Made by a program: the position numbers and the translations under genes. From Sphagnum compactum (Eukaryota; Bryophyta; Sphagnopsida; Sphagnales): a stretch of DNA of 64,000 nucleotides. The notes beneath the pieces were generated by a model. That model saw only the letters and a list, made by a program, of their open reading frames with translations. It searched no databases and was not told where the DNA came from. Position 1 is the stretch's first letter. Every line of letters begins with the position of its first letter. Of this stretch, positions 22,444-33,886 are shown piece after piece. The stretch is taken from assembly GCA_965153455.1 (NCBI GenBank), contig OZ234504.1, forward strand, positions 1,054,001-1,118,000. Reading direction: 5' to 3'.

Positions 22444-25319
22444 ACAACACGGACATGAAAAGGCACATGTTAATTTATGTTTTCATATTCATTCAAGTTG
22501 GGCAACTAGGCTTGAACCTTTGAAGAGGGAGGTAGGTGCAAAGAGCAAAACAGACAAACATCATTTGTTTTATTATATACAGGTATCAAAAGGCATTTGT
22601 GCCATGTTCACATGGTAAAGGTAGTTTCATGAAATAAAATGACATGTCCTGGACAAAAGGCTGAAACATGTGGGCACAACAACCATGATCACATTTGTAC
22701 TGAAATAGGTACTGGTGCAAGACAAGTGCTGCCTTTCAAGTTCAATTCCAAGAATGAAAAATGCAGCCACAAAACTCTCAAACATATTATTATTATATGT
22801 TTGCTTATTTACCATGTTAGTATTTGAAGGTTTGAGCCAGTTTTGGGTGGGTGTTTACATAGGCCTTCACACACAATTATAGTTATTTATAAAGTAAGGA
22901 AAAGACAGCACCAGAACCCTGAGTTTGGTCATAAACAGGGTGCGATTCTAAAACAAACCTGAAGAAAAGAATATTAGCATTCAAAGAGGGAAAAATTCAA
23001 CACTAAATGCTGAGTTTGAGCATTTCATAATGAGATTTAATAAAATTTCCTTACTTAAGGGATACTACTGAAAGAGTGGGGGGAGAGTGAGTGAAAGGAG
23101 GCCCAACGATGAATTTACTAATTTGTTATTAATCATATTAAAAATTGAAGTTTTGAGCCAATGTTGAGTGGATGTAAGAGCATCTCCACCACAAAACAAA
23201 ATCAGCAAAAATTGAAATAAAAATCTTTTAAAATCACCAAATTTCTATACATTGGGGGGAACCTTTGCGCTAAACAAAAAAAGGTGCCCTATCACTGAGC
23301 CATCAGTGGGGGCATAAATAAATAAATATATATATCTTAAGTCCTTGAATACTCAAGCTTGATGATGTATTGCATCAGTCCTTGAAGGTGAGGAAATTTC
23401 AAACAAAACTTGATAAACCAACTCTAACATGGTTCCCAATAAATTATTATTTTGGTCTTACCCACCAATTTTTTTTTGTAAGCATGGGGTAAGTTGCTGA
23501 GGTAGAACTTTCTTTCTCAATTAAAATCACAAATTTGTGATGAAAAAATTAAAGCCCCTTTCAAATTAATTATTGAACCCCATTTTTGAAAGTTAGAAAA
23601 GAGGGGTCCAATTTAAGAGGTGAGAAATATGCAGTAATTATCATGAGCATCCAAAGCATGGTTTTTTTTTTTTTTCTTTTCTTTTTTTTTCTAAAATGAT
23701 TTTTTGATATTAAAAATTTGGCAAACTTTTCTGCAAGTTTTAGAAAAGAACTAGTCAAATCCACAGTAGAAGAAAAGTTAAAAAAAACACATTATTCGTC
23801 CACAATTTTCCCAAATTTTTTTGTTGAAAATTAAAATTAAAATTGAAGGATCCAAAGACACACATTGAGACAAGTAAACTATATAAATCACTAGGGATGA
23901 TAGGACTTTGAGTTAAAGCATTATTTACCAGCTTCCCCTATCTTGTCTCCCTCCCAACTAAAAGAAAATTTTAGTTTAAAAATGATGTAAACTCAAGAAA
24001 CCACATTAGGCCTCAATGCTCAATATACATACATAAATACATACATAATGTATACGTACATACTATGTAATAAGTATGCATACATATTACATACATGCAA
24101 AGAAAATAAAAGCAAGGAAGAAGTGAAAAAGGGCAATAAAATAATAATAATAAAATTACCTATGTCCTATCTCAATAATTAAACCTGAGTGGTGGGTGAA
24201 TTTAACCACAGAGAAAGTAACAAATCAGACTTGAGTATAGGAGGTGGGTCCCTGAACAGTAGATTAAAAAATTAGAAAAAGTAGCAGCCCGTGGGGAACT
24301 CAATTGGGAGCGTGAACATAGCAAGGGGACCTCATGCCCTCTCCAGCCCACCACACATACTCCTCTGCTGACCACAGCCTCAGCACACGCACCAAAATTT
24401 CCTTGCCCACCCCCCTCACAAAAAGAAGAAGAAAAGAAAATAAAGGAAATAAGAAAAGAAAAATTAAAGGAAATAAGAAAATAAAAGGAAATAAAGGAAA
24501 TAAAGAAAATGAAATAAAATAAAGAAAAGAAAAAATAGAGTGCCCAAAACCTAAAAAACTATAAATTCTTCATTGTGTAAAAATACTAACTATTATTGTA
24601 CTCAAGGGTTTTTTAAGAAAATTAAAAAAATAATAATTTGTGGTATGGAAAGTTTGTCTATTTCTTACTCAGAAATAGTCAAAATAAGTCGAATTTACAC
24701 TAAGAAAAACAAAAATACTTCCCAATCTTTTTGTCCAAAAGCGACAAAATTTGGGGGAAAGAAATCGCTATTTATTGTACCATTGATCGTTTATTGGATT
24801 TTTGTGAGGAATTCTTATTGTACTAAACCATTTGTAGATGTCATATATAAAAATATATAGTGGGGAAAACTTTACTAAATGTTTAATGAAAAGTTCAAAA
24901 TGATTAAATATTGTACATTGAACAACTACAATATGTATAAATAATTGTTTGAGTTATGATAATTGTTAATTAATTAATCATTCAATCAATCAACTAATTT
25001 AATAATTCATGGGTTGGCATTAATAACAATAAAATATATTCTACTTCTTTTTGCCTTTAATGCAAATTCTGTTGCCATCCAAAAGGACATTTTACTGACC
25101 TCCAAGTCTCATAAAAAACATCATTTCCCACTGGGAATACAATTCAAGGAAGTTTCGCCAAAAGGAAATTTGTTTAAAATTGCGAAAAATAGATGTTTTT
25201 TTTTTGTAGTTTTTAGTCGCCAAATTTCGCATTTAAAAAAAAAAAGACTCAAGGATAATCAGATTCTATATTAAAATTAGAGTACTACCTAGTTAGCGGA
25301 AAAGCTATAGAACAATGCT
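22444..25319. other. AT-rich intergenic DNA with simple repeats
   Basis: Contains a poly-T/TC run (about 23660-23692), a TACA-type simple repeat (about 24026-24097), and a strongly purine-biased stretch of AAAG and GGAAATAA units (about 24418-24538). A scrap of a dispersed repeat (AAAATCACCAAATTTCTA) lies near 23230. Short open frames here reflect composition, not genes. Confidence 0.55.
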
Positions 25320-25755
25320 CAAATCTTTTTGACTTTCATTTTCCTGTTAGCCAAAATCTGGCTAAATCATCTAATGGATGATTGCCATATCAGCTATACC
25401 ACCACCAAATTGAAAATAATAAGTATTCAATCTAACCAACCTTTATTTTACTAGAAAAGTTTCACCACAAAATAATAATAATAATAATAATAATAATTTA
25501 AAAAATTGAACATGAAGTGATTTTGAAAGGTTTTAATGGTCAGAAGTCAGAAAAATAAACAAGGGCAAAATTCATCAGATTTCTACATTTGATTTTTTTT
25601 CAGTATGTAGCCAAAAATATACAAGGTTGACTTAAGATTTGTTCCTTCATATCTGGTGTTAATAGCCAGATTTGGCTAAACTTCCTAGGATGGATCACCA
25701 TTTGTGCTTTCTACATCTTTAAATGGATGATCGCCATTTGAGCTAAATTTAGCTT
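25320..25755 (+). repeat. Dispersed repeat family 1, two adjacent partial copies
   Basis: Shared text includes AGATTTCTACATTTG, GTAGCCAAAA, an AGCCA..TGGCTAAA palindrome and ATGGATGAT.GCCAT. The palindrome plus gatgattgccat part occurs at about 25349-25390 and, fuller, at 25575-25755. Related copies lie at 30500-30615, 37150-37300 and 49095-49200. An AAT microsatellite (about 25471-25497) sits between the two copies. Confidence 0.65.
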
Positions 25756-26159
25756 AAAATTTTATATAAAAAACTGTGGTTGCATAAAAGGAAATCTGGA
25801 GTTGAATGCAACTTTCGGAACCCAAGTTTAGAGTTGTCAATTCGGTTCGCTTATAAATATATAGCGGGTGTAGTGCGTTATTGCAACTGTTATGGGATAG
25901 AATTGCCGCAGGGAATGCAATCCTCTCTCCTGTTGTTGTTGTTGTTGTTATGATTCTTCTTGCGCTGCAGCGACCTTTGGTGATCGCTCGCTGATGCACT
26001 GAAGTGTCTGTTTGTTGCTGCAAGAGAATTCTTGTACCTGGAGAGCAGTGGAGTCCATAATCTTTGAAGGATAGAATTTGTTGTTGTTGTTGTTGTCGTC
26101 TGTTTGTTGCATTTTGTGGAGTGATTTTGTTGTGAGGTTTGTTTGTTGCATTGTCGAGA

Positions 26160-29007
26160 ATGGAGGTGGAGAAGAGGTTTGGAGATTTGGAGATGATGGA
26201 GTCTCAGCAACAGCAGCAGCATGAGGCGGTGGTGGGGAGTTCGAATGTGGCGAACATGCCAGGAGGTGTGGGGCCGCGGGATGCAGATGAGAAGCGGTTG
26301 AATGAGCTGGGGTACAAGCAAGAATACCGGCGCTTGATGACACCGTTCCAGCAATGGGCTTACACTTTCTCTTACACTGCGCCCTTGGGATTCATAACGG
26401 GCTACTACGGATTCATGTACTCTTATGGTGGACCTGTGACCATCATTTGGGGCTACTTAGCCACCACTTTCGGCACTCTTTGCATGGCATTCGGCATGTC
26501 TGAGGTAGTACACAACAAAAGAAATAAATCTCAATTTAGTTTTTTTTTCCTTCTTATTGTTGGTAGCATTCTTGGGAATGGGGGAATGGGTCTTTGTTGG
26601 ATTTGGTCACAGAGCACATGCACCCATTGTCTCAAAAGCACTGGTTGCAATTGGGTCATCGCTGAATTCATGAGAATCTCTGGAGTTCTCTCTATAGTCT
26701 GTAACTTGTTTTGGCAAGTTTTCTGATCAGGTCCAAGCTCACAACAACAATTTGACTCTGTTAGGTTCGGAGCAAAATGGCATGATCAGGATCTGATTGT
26801 GGTTGATCTCATAGTCTTGCGGATTGACCTTCAGTTTTCAATATTTGTTTTTATAGATCATTTCGGCATTTCCGACTTTGGGGAGTGTGTATTACTGGGT
26901 AGCACAACTGGTACCCAAGAAGCACGTAGCGTGGCTGTCGTGGTTTGTGGGATGGGTCTACCTCTTTGGCTCTTTCTGCGGCACTGCACTCAACGAGTAT
27001 TTGCTTGCACAGTTGCTGGCTACCTGCATCCTCTTGGGCACCGGTGGAGCTCAAGGAACTGGTTACACTCTTACAGCAGCACAGGTATGTCCTGTAATAC
27101 TGCTCATGCCCATGACTATGTCATTCGCCTCATTCCCAACCTTGAGCATTCGCCTGTGCATTGCGCTTGCTAACATAGATCATGATGCGGGTGCCTATTC
27201 ATTTCTTTGCTGCAGATTTGTGGGGTGACAGCTGCACTTTTCGTTCTCCATTTCTTCGTCTCCATCGTCAACACGCCATGGCTGGGTCTTCTGAGCACGA
27301 TCGGGGCGTGGTTCCAGATCCTCTCCATAGTGGTGATTTGCATCACATTGTTAGCCATAAGCCCCAAGTACCAGAGCGCCAAGTTTGTTTTCACGCACTT
27401 TGTAAAGGCACCCGGGAATGGGATTGGCAGTGGGCTCCTGGTCGTGCTCTTGGGACTTCCTTATGCCCAATCCATTCTCACAGGCTTCGAGGTCGGATCC
27501 CATGTGGTTGAGGAGGTCAAGACAGCTGCCATGGCTGGCCCTCGAGCCATGATCCGCAGTGTGTATGTCACTGCCAGTACTGAATTCGTGCTTCTTCTGG
27601 TCCTCACTTTCTGCATCCAAAATCCTGACAATGTGCTCGGCGATAATACTATGACAGGTACTGCACATCGTCGTTCTTTTTACTGGATCAAAAACTCAGA
27701 AAATCTCGGAACTGCTGAAGTTGTTGCCCTGATTCCAAGAGACTACCTATCTACGGACTGTTGTGAAGAATCAGGGACGTCAGAGTCCAGAAGTATGTCC
27801 GTCAGTCTTCATCAGTGTCAGTGGTCATGTGTGTTGAATGATGATGATGATGATGCTCAAGATGCTTTTGCTGGGGGAGATCATGTGTAGGAGGTGGAGA
27901 TGCTTCAGCAGGGAGTCAGATATTCTATGATGCATTTCATGCTAAATTTGGTCATGGCAGTGGAGGCGCAATTGCATTCACCACATTTGCTTGCATCTCT
28001 CTTTTCTTTGGCAACATCACCAATGTCACTCTCACAGCTCGCATGGTACTTCTTACTGTCTCTTTAAGCCCCTCACCCCACCATATTCCTTCTTTGAGAA
28101 ACCACAACAAACCTGAAGAAAAATCAATGAGAGAAAAATGGCAACATGTTGCAGGAAGTCAGCAATTTGGGTTCGTGTGGTTGCTTGGTTTGCGCTTTTT
28201 GTTTATGTGGATCTGGTGATTGCTTCTGTTTTCTTACATGGAATTGACACCAGATTGTGTACAAATGTTTGGCATATGCAGGCATATGCCATGGCAAGAG
28301 ATTGTGCACTGCCATTTCATTACTGGTTGGTGACATTGACACAGAAAGAGCGAATCCCAATCAATGCCACCATTGTTACAGTGATTGGCTCCTTCATCTG
28401 CACTCTGCCATCCCTCGGTAGCAGTGTTGCCTTCACTGCCATCACTGCCATGTCTACCATCACTGCCTATGGACCTTACTTTGTTATACTTGCTTGCCGC
28501 CATATCTTTGACAACCGGTTTAAACCAGGACCTTTTTCTCTTGGCAAATGGGGCATTTGGATTGGGGGTTGGGGTGCTCTTTGGGGTGCAGTTATGTCCA
28601 TTCTGTTTTGCATTCCTCCTGAATATCCTGTTACAGGCAGCACCTTCAACTATGCAAGTGTTAGTATGTCAGGTGCCATTCTTGTGGGTGTTGTCTACTG
28701 GTTCACCGTAGCTCGCCATAACTACAAAGGACCCAAACGCACCATTGAATTAGCCACAGATAGTGATGAGGATGTAGTAAAGCCCAATGGTGATTTTGGG
28801 GTACACGCCTTGACAGCTTCAAAACTTCCAGAAGTTGATGGCAACCATTTAGATCTGAAGGGAAGTAATGGGACAATTGCTAACAGCAATGATGCAAACT
28901 TTGTGAAGAAACCCAGGAACAATTTTGAGGTACCCACATCAGAATTTCCACCACACGGAGGCAAACACAAGAACGATTTGGATCTTAATGGAGATGAAAA
29001 GGTTTAA
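26160..29007 (+). CDS. Amino acid permease of the APC superfamily, plant BAT1-like
   Basis: Five exons: 26160-26504, 26857-27084, 27216-27657, 27891-28045 and 28282-29007. All introns are GT-AG, phases agree, and the product is 631 residues. After a hydrophilic N-terminus with a Q-rich run come the family landmarks: RLNELGYKQEYRR, then membrane segments with GPVTIIWGY, ISAFPTLGSVYYW, AKFVFTHF, LTGFEVGSHVVEEVK (helix-6-like region), NVTLTARMAYAMARD spanning the last splice site, and GSTFNYASV near the end. About 12 membrane helices are expected. Plant BAT1 moves amino acids in both directions and GABA into mitochondria; the substrate here is inferred only. A polar tail of about 80 residues after helix 12 is longer than in typical BAT1 (about 516 residues). 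GTT repeats lie in the upstream leader (about 25931-26098). The ATG at 26160 is chosen as the first that keeps the family N-terminus. Confidence 0.88.
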
Positions 29008-30489
29008 GCGATTCGTCAGGATTGGGTTAATCTAATCTTGAGCTTTGTCTGAGCTTTGCAAACTTAGGCATGTATTTTTATTCCAGTGCAGTCACCCATG
29101 AAACTTGGAACACCCAAATCTCAAACCCTCAATGCAAAGTGCCTCAAGTTAGAAAACATCAAAACCTCCAATTTGAGAGCACAAAGTTAGAAAACATAAA
29201 ATCCTGGAATTGTGCAGAAACATGGATCATGAGTGTAAGCCTTTCACAAAGCAAGGAATAAAGCTAACAACTTTTACAACACCCATCTTGTCATAGAACA
29301 AAGATCATGAACAAGATGTCAAAATCTTGTACAACAGATTGATCAAGCAGGAGAAGAAAGGTAAACCTACACCTCTACATTTGGCAACATTTTGGGCATA
29401 TAGACATGTCTACAATTGTCTTGAGTTTCCAAATTCTCCATTTTCCTTGGTGAAATCAAAATACATATGTTTTTATGAAGTACTTAAGGGAAATATCTTG
29501 TCGAATATGTATTCTTATATTGTGATGTAAACATATATATCCATTTCCATCTATTGCAATGCATGTGATTATGATGGATTTGTTTAAATTATAGTGAGAT
29601 GCTATCAATATATTTTTTTTTGACATTTTAATTATGTTCATCACATTAATTACATGGAACAAATTCTTACTACTGTAGTAGGTAGATTTAGCACTAAATA
29701 ATTTATGAGGAAAAACATTCTTGACTTTTGAAGAAAAAAAATTTAATGTTATTCATGTGTACTTAACGAGTAAAAAAAATTTACTAATTATTATTTTTGT
29801 GTATCTGCCATGATCTTAGGAAAAATAAATATTCAATATTTAACATTAAAGTCTTGAACCTGCCTACCTACTATGGTATGTGCACTTAAAAACCCTTTAG
29901 ATTTTTCTTTCTACCATTTGTGATCATAAGAATGCTTTCCTTGTATTTTTAAGGCTATTAATTTGTTTTATTCCATTTTTGTTAGATTTTGTTTGAACTT
30001 TCACATATACATGTTTGCAATATCAATTGCACAAAAAACTCATTTTTCTCGACTTTCAAAACGTGCCATACTTGTGTAAATAATTTTTATTTACCTTATA
30101 TTTCCTCATGTTACATGGTATGTGTTGGATAAATGATAAAATGTTTACCCTTATTTTTACCCATGAACAAGGTAAATGTTGGTCACTTACCCTTATCCTT
30201 ACCTGCATCAATAACTTACCCTGGCAGCTTTGACACATGTTTGTTGAATACCTAGTTAATTTTGAAATTTTCATTTTGACAAATAGGGTATTTTTGAAGA
30301 TTCAATATTTCCCTTCACAAAAAAAATCATTTGAATTTTTTTTAAAAAAAACACTTTTGAAAATAATATAATTAATGTCAAAGCTACCAAGGTAGAAAGG
30401 AGCTCAGCGTTTTTTTGTGGTGAATTTTAGCAATTTTTTCGAAAACATAATATTATGTTGAATATTGCCCTTTTTTAATCCAAAAAAAT
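29008..30489. other. 3' flank of permease and AT-rich spacer
   Basis: The first few hundred bases likely carry the 3' untranslated region. The rest is AT-rich with no recognised gene. Confidence 0.5.
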
Positions 30490-30615
30490 TGATAAAATTT
30501 TCTTTAAAATCACCAGGTTTCTACACATTGTTCAAGCAAGTATAAAGTGGTTTGAATAAATTTCTATTATCATAGCTGGTCTATAGCCAAAAATGGCTAA
30601 TTCTCCTTGTGTGGC
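30490..30615 (+). repeat. Dispersed repeat family 1 copy
   Basis: AAAATCACCAGGTTTCTACACATTG is followed by TTCAAGCAAGTATAAAG and TATAGCCAAAAATGGCTAATTCTCC. This matches the copies at 25575, 37150 and 49095 in order and orientation. Confidence 0.65.
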
Positions 30616-32250
30616 AACATAAAAAAGCTGGAAAAACAAAAAAAACAAGGGTTGTGTCACACTATGGCCTTGCCATTTACATTAAAAAGTATCTTAAGGC
30701 AAAAGAAGAATTATGGAAACTCAAATATTTCACCATGCAAAAATATAATCTTCAAAAAATCTGATAAAAAAAACCAAAATCCTTCAAGATATTATAAATC
30801 TATAACTAATCTCAAGTTTCAACACAAGCCAAAATATCATGTTTTAAAAAGCCTCACATAAAAATAGACCTAAGTCTACCTAGGGGCCAAAATCCATTAA
30901 GCTACTATACTCTATAATGAATTTAAACACAATATCCTTGCCTTGGAGGGCAAGGCCAATAAATAACTAGTGAATAACACTATAGACAAGTTGAAAATTA
31001 GATGCAAGGAAGAAGAACATCAAATAGGACAAGTGGACATGTCAACCAAGCCCCTTTGTTTACATGAATGAAATGAGGTTTTAGGCCTAATTCCAAAACC
31101 AATGGCATTTTTGGAACAAACTTATGGTCTAGTGATGAAATTGTCTTATGAGTTTTGGATTCTTAGCAAATGCAAGATAGCAAGAAAAGCTTTTATTTTC
31201 ATTAGTAACAACTTAGTGATACCCAACTTGATTTTTTAATGACAAAATTGTACATGCAAAATTCACATAGAATTAAGTCATTGGAAAGAAACAAAAATTT
31301 CCTATTACAAAAATATATGAGCCTTTAGAAATCAAACACCTTTAAAATGTCTACCTTATCTAAGGTCAGTTTCGTCATTAAATAATCCTCAAAATAGGGA
31401 AATGAAAATTCGTGAGAATATGAAGTTGACATTATGATGATTGAATAAGAAAGAAATCAAGAAGGGAAACAAACTACATGTTCTTTAACTAACATGCATA
31501 GAAATTGTGCCAAGAATGGGGATGATCATAGTTTTAGCTATGTTCATGGTCGTACTTTTGAAGAGTTGGAGAAATTTGTGATGTACATTATGAAAAAGGA
31601 ATGTATCATATAGGTACATGATTTTAACAAATGCATGAAATAGAAAAGCATTGTATGTTCTTTAAAAGAAGTATGAATTTATTTCTCAAGACTTCAAATG
31701 CATTTCGATCTTCACCCAAGTTGTCTTTTAACAGAACGGTTCAAATTCTCAAGTTCAAATTTCAAACTTAGTGGAATACTTTAATCATATGCTTCCAAGG
31801 TGCACTTTAATGATAGGTAGACGCCAGAATCCCAAAATGGGGTCATCTCTATCCTCTTGCATATGTATTCATGATTGGCACTTGGCACCTAATTGCACCA
31901 AAGTTGAGTTTTAAATTTGCTCACAAAGCATGTACCACTAAACATGTTGCAATGAACAAGCAAAAAATTATGCTTAAGTATAAGTGCCCTAATGATAACC
32001 ACTTATGAATTCTAATTTAATTTAGCAATTAATTGATACAAAGTCAAAACTTGTTAAAGCGTACCAATATTTTGTTGCATTATGACCTTTTCTCTATGAC
32101 AAATGAAAGATTTCAAATGAGGTACTACGGTAGAACTATTCATCGTTGACCACTACCCTATGACTAAACATTTCTTTAAATCTTTGTCATCTGCGTTTCA
32201 TTTTGAGTGATTTAAAATGTTATGTGAGTGCTACGTCAAGCTCTAGAAAT
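30616..32250. other. AT-rich intergenic DNA, no gene seen
   Basis: Short broken frames only. The last part (about 32190-32250) resembles the start of the internal unit of the repeat that follows. Confidence 0.5.
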
Positions 32251-32690
32251 CATCTTTGAAGTGCAAAGGAAAAGGAATAATGAAAAAATAGCAAGAAGAA
32301 AAATAAGCTTTTCAATTTACAAAATGCGATATTTTTCTTATTTCTTTTCTTTGGACCCCTCCTACTTTCAAAGCTTCTAACTTTCTCATTTCTTGTTCAT
32401 TTTAAATGATTTAAAGTTCTATAGGAGCGTCATCTTTAGTTCTACAAATCATCAGGGAATTGTAATAGTAACATAGCAACATACAAAGAAATTTTGGGGT
32501 GTTCAGGAACCGGCTTTGTAGTATTATGTGGTTTGTTCTTTTTAGTTCTTGACCCTGTCTATTTGGGGGCCTAACTTTCTGGTTTCTAATCTGTTTTTTA
32601 AGAAAAAATTTGTGTGTCAAATGCACCAAAAGGAGGTGTTCCAGTTTTGTTTGGACACCAGAAACAATGGAACCCTCCCCTTGGATCTGG
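32251..32690 (+). repeat. Dispersed repeat family 2, copy A (about 440 bp)
   Basis: Aligns over its length with 63491-63927 in the same orientation. Shared blocks: TTGAAGTGCAAA, AACAAGAAGAAAAATAA-like, TACTTTCAAA, TATAGGAGCGTCA, GTTCTACAAATCA, AGTTCTTGACCC and GACACCA.AA.CAATGGA followed by CCCTCCCCT. Inside the copy a unit built on CATTTCTT.TTCATTTTAAA..ATTTAAAG recurs about every 190-200 bases, also at about 32196. No open frame. A weak third relative may lie at about 57110-57200. Confidence 0.8.
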
Positions 32691-32961
32691 CTTACCTTAA
32701 ACACTTCAATGTTCGCTCATCGGGCATTCTACCCTAAAATGTGTAAATATGGGACAACTCATCTTTTATAAATTTATGAATCAATCATCTTGATTGTGAA
32801 CAATTTCTTTTGGAGTGACATGTTTATTCCAAAATATCATAAAATAGTGTTAGGTAAATAAGGAATATTGTCAAGAATTTATGACTAATTTTTAAAATTG
32901 AAATGGTTTCAATTCCACATATCTTTTTGATGTTTTAAAATAGATTTAAGTTCTAAATGTA

Positions 32962-33886
32962 AAACTATACTTTTCAATGCAATTATGCCCAAGGAAATTG
33001 AAGCACTTGCTTAGGAGTATTTGTCATAGCTTGTTCGAGTAAAGGTTGGAAAAGTAAGCAATCCAACAACAAATGTGATTCAAACTTTTGAAAAAGTTAG
33101 TGACAAAGAGAAGATTGATAGACTTCTTGCATTGCTCGTAGACCAATTCTTTCAAGCACAAGATATGAATCAAGTTCCTTCGTTGACAATTATTTTTGTA
33201 GAAAAGAAGGCTAGATGTGATGAAGTGTCAGATGCTTTGGTTGAGCAAGGACTCAAAGCCATAACTCTACATGGAGGTTGAAGTTAGAGTGAAAAGGAAG
33301 CTGCTCTCTGAAATTTCAAAAGTGGGACTATTAACACATTTGTGGCAATTGATGTGGCCTCACAAAATCTTGATGTTGTAGGTTTGGTTTTTGAGCTTTA
33401 TAAATACCATCTCATGTTATAATCATCTTGTAGATAGAGTTGAAGGATGTTGTTCACAAACATTGTTAGAACTTTCTAATTTGAAAGTTTCTGAATCATC
33501 CAGGTGTTGCCCATGTGGTTAACTTGGATCTTCCAAAGACCATGGAAGATTATATTTATAAAATTGGGAGAATAGGGCATGCAGGGACTTCAAGCCATGC
33601 CACATCATTCTATATAGATAAAGTCCTTTTCTTGCTTGCCCAAATCAAGTGGGCAATCACAGACACAAAATCAGGAAACACAATGGCATTTGCCATTGGA
33701 AAAGCTGCGAGAAGAAAGGAAAGAGAACAAGTAGTAGCATTTGGGGAAGGAGGGTTTGCTCTTGTAGAAATGACACAAATTGGTGCCACAACAATATGGG
33801 TGGATGACAAAGATAAGCACATGATCACAACTTCTATTAACACCAAGAAAGGTGAAGGTGCAATTAATGACGCATGGGAAGATTAA
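32962..33886 (+). pseudogene. Truncated DEAD-box RNA helicase pseudogene (helicase C half)
   Basis: DEAD-box helicases unwind RNA with ATP. This copy starts at motif III (LFNAIMPKEIEALA, where S-A-T has become N-A-I), then a TAG, then VRVKVGKVSNPTTNVIQTFEKVS and LTIIFVEKKARCDEV with LVEQGLKAITLHGG (motif IV and Ia-like region of the C-terminal RecA fold), another stop, and VAIDVASQNLDVVG (motif V, normally T-D-V-A-S-R-G-L-D). An intron at 33382-33503 still has GT-AG ends and correct phase. Exon 33504-33886 gives GVAHVVNLDLPKTMEDYIYKI and motif VI as YKIGRIGHAG instead of H-R-x-G-R-x-x-R, and stays open to the stop. The N-terminal ATPase half is absent. Retained intron means a DNA-level copy, not a processed one. 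Confidence 0.85.

Noticed and set aside
24334-24538. Lysine-rich small protein
   Set aside because: It is the translation of a purine-biased simple repeat.
25890-26354. Minus-strand frames opposite the permease leader
   Set aside because: Composed of translations of GTT/AAC repeats and antisense to exon 1 of the permease.
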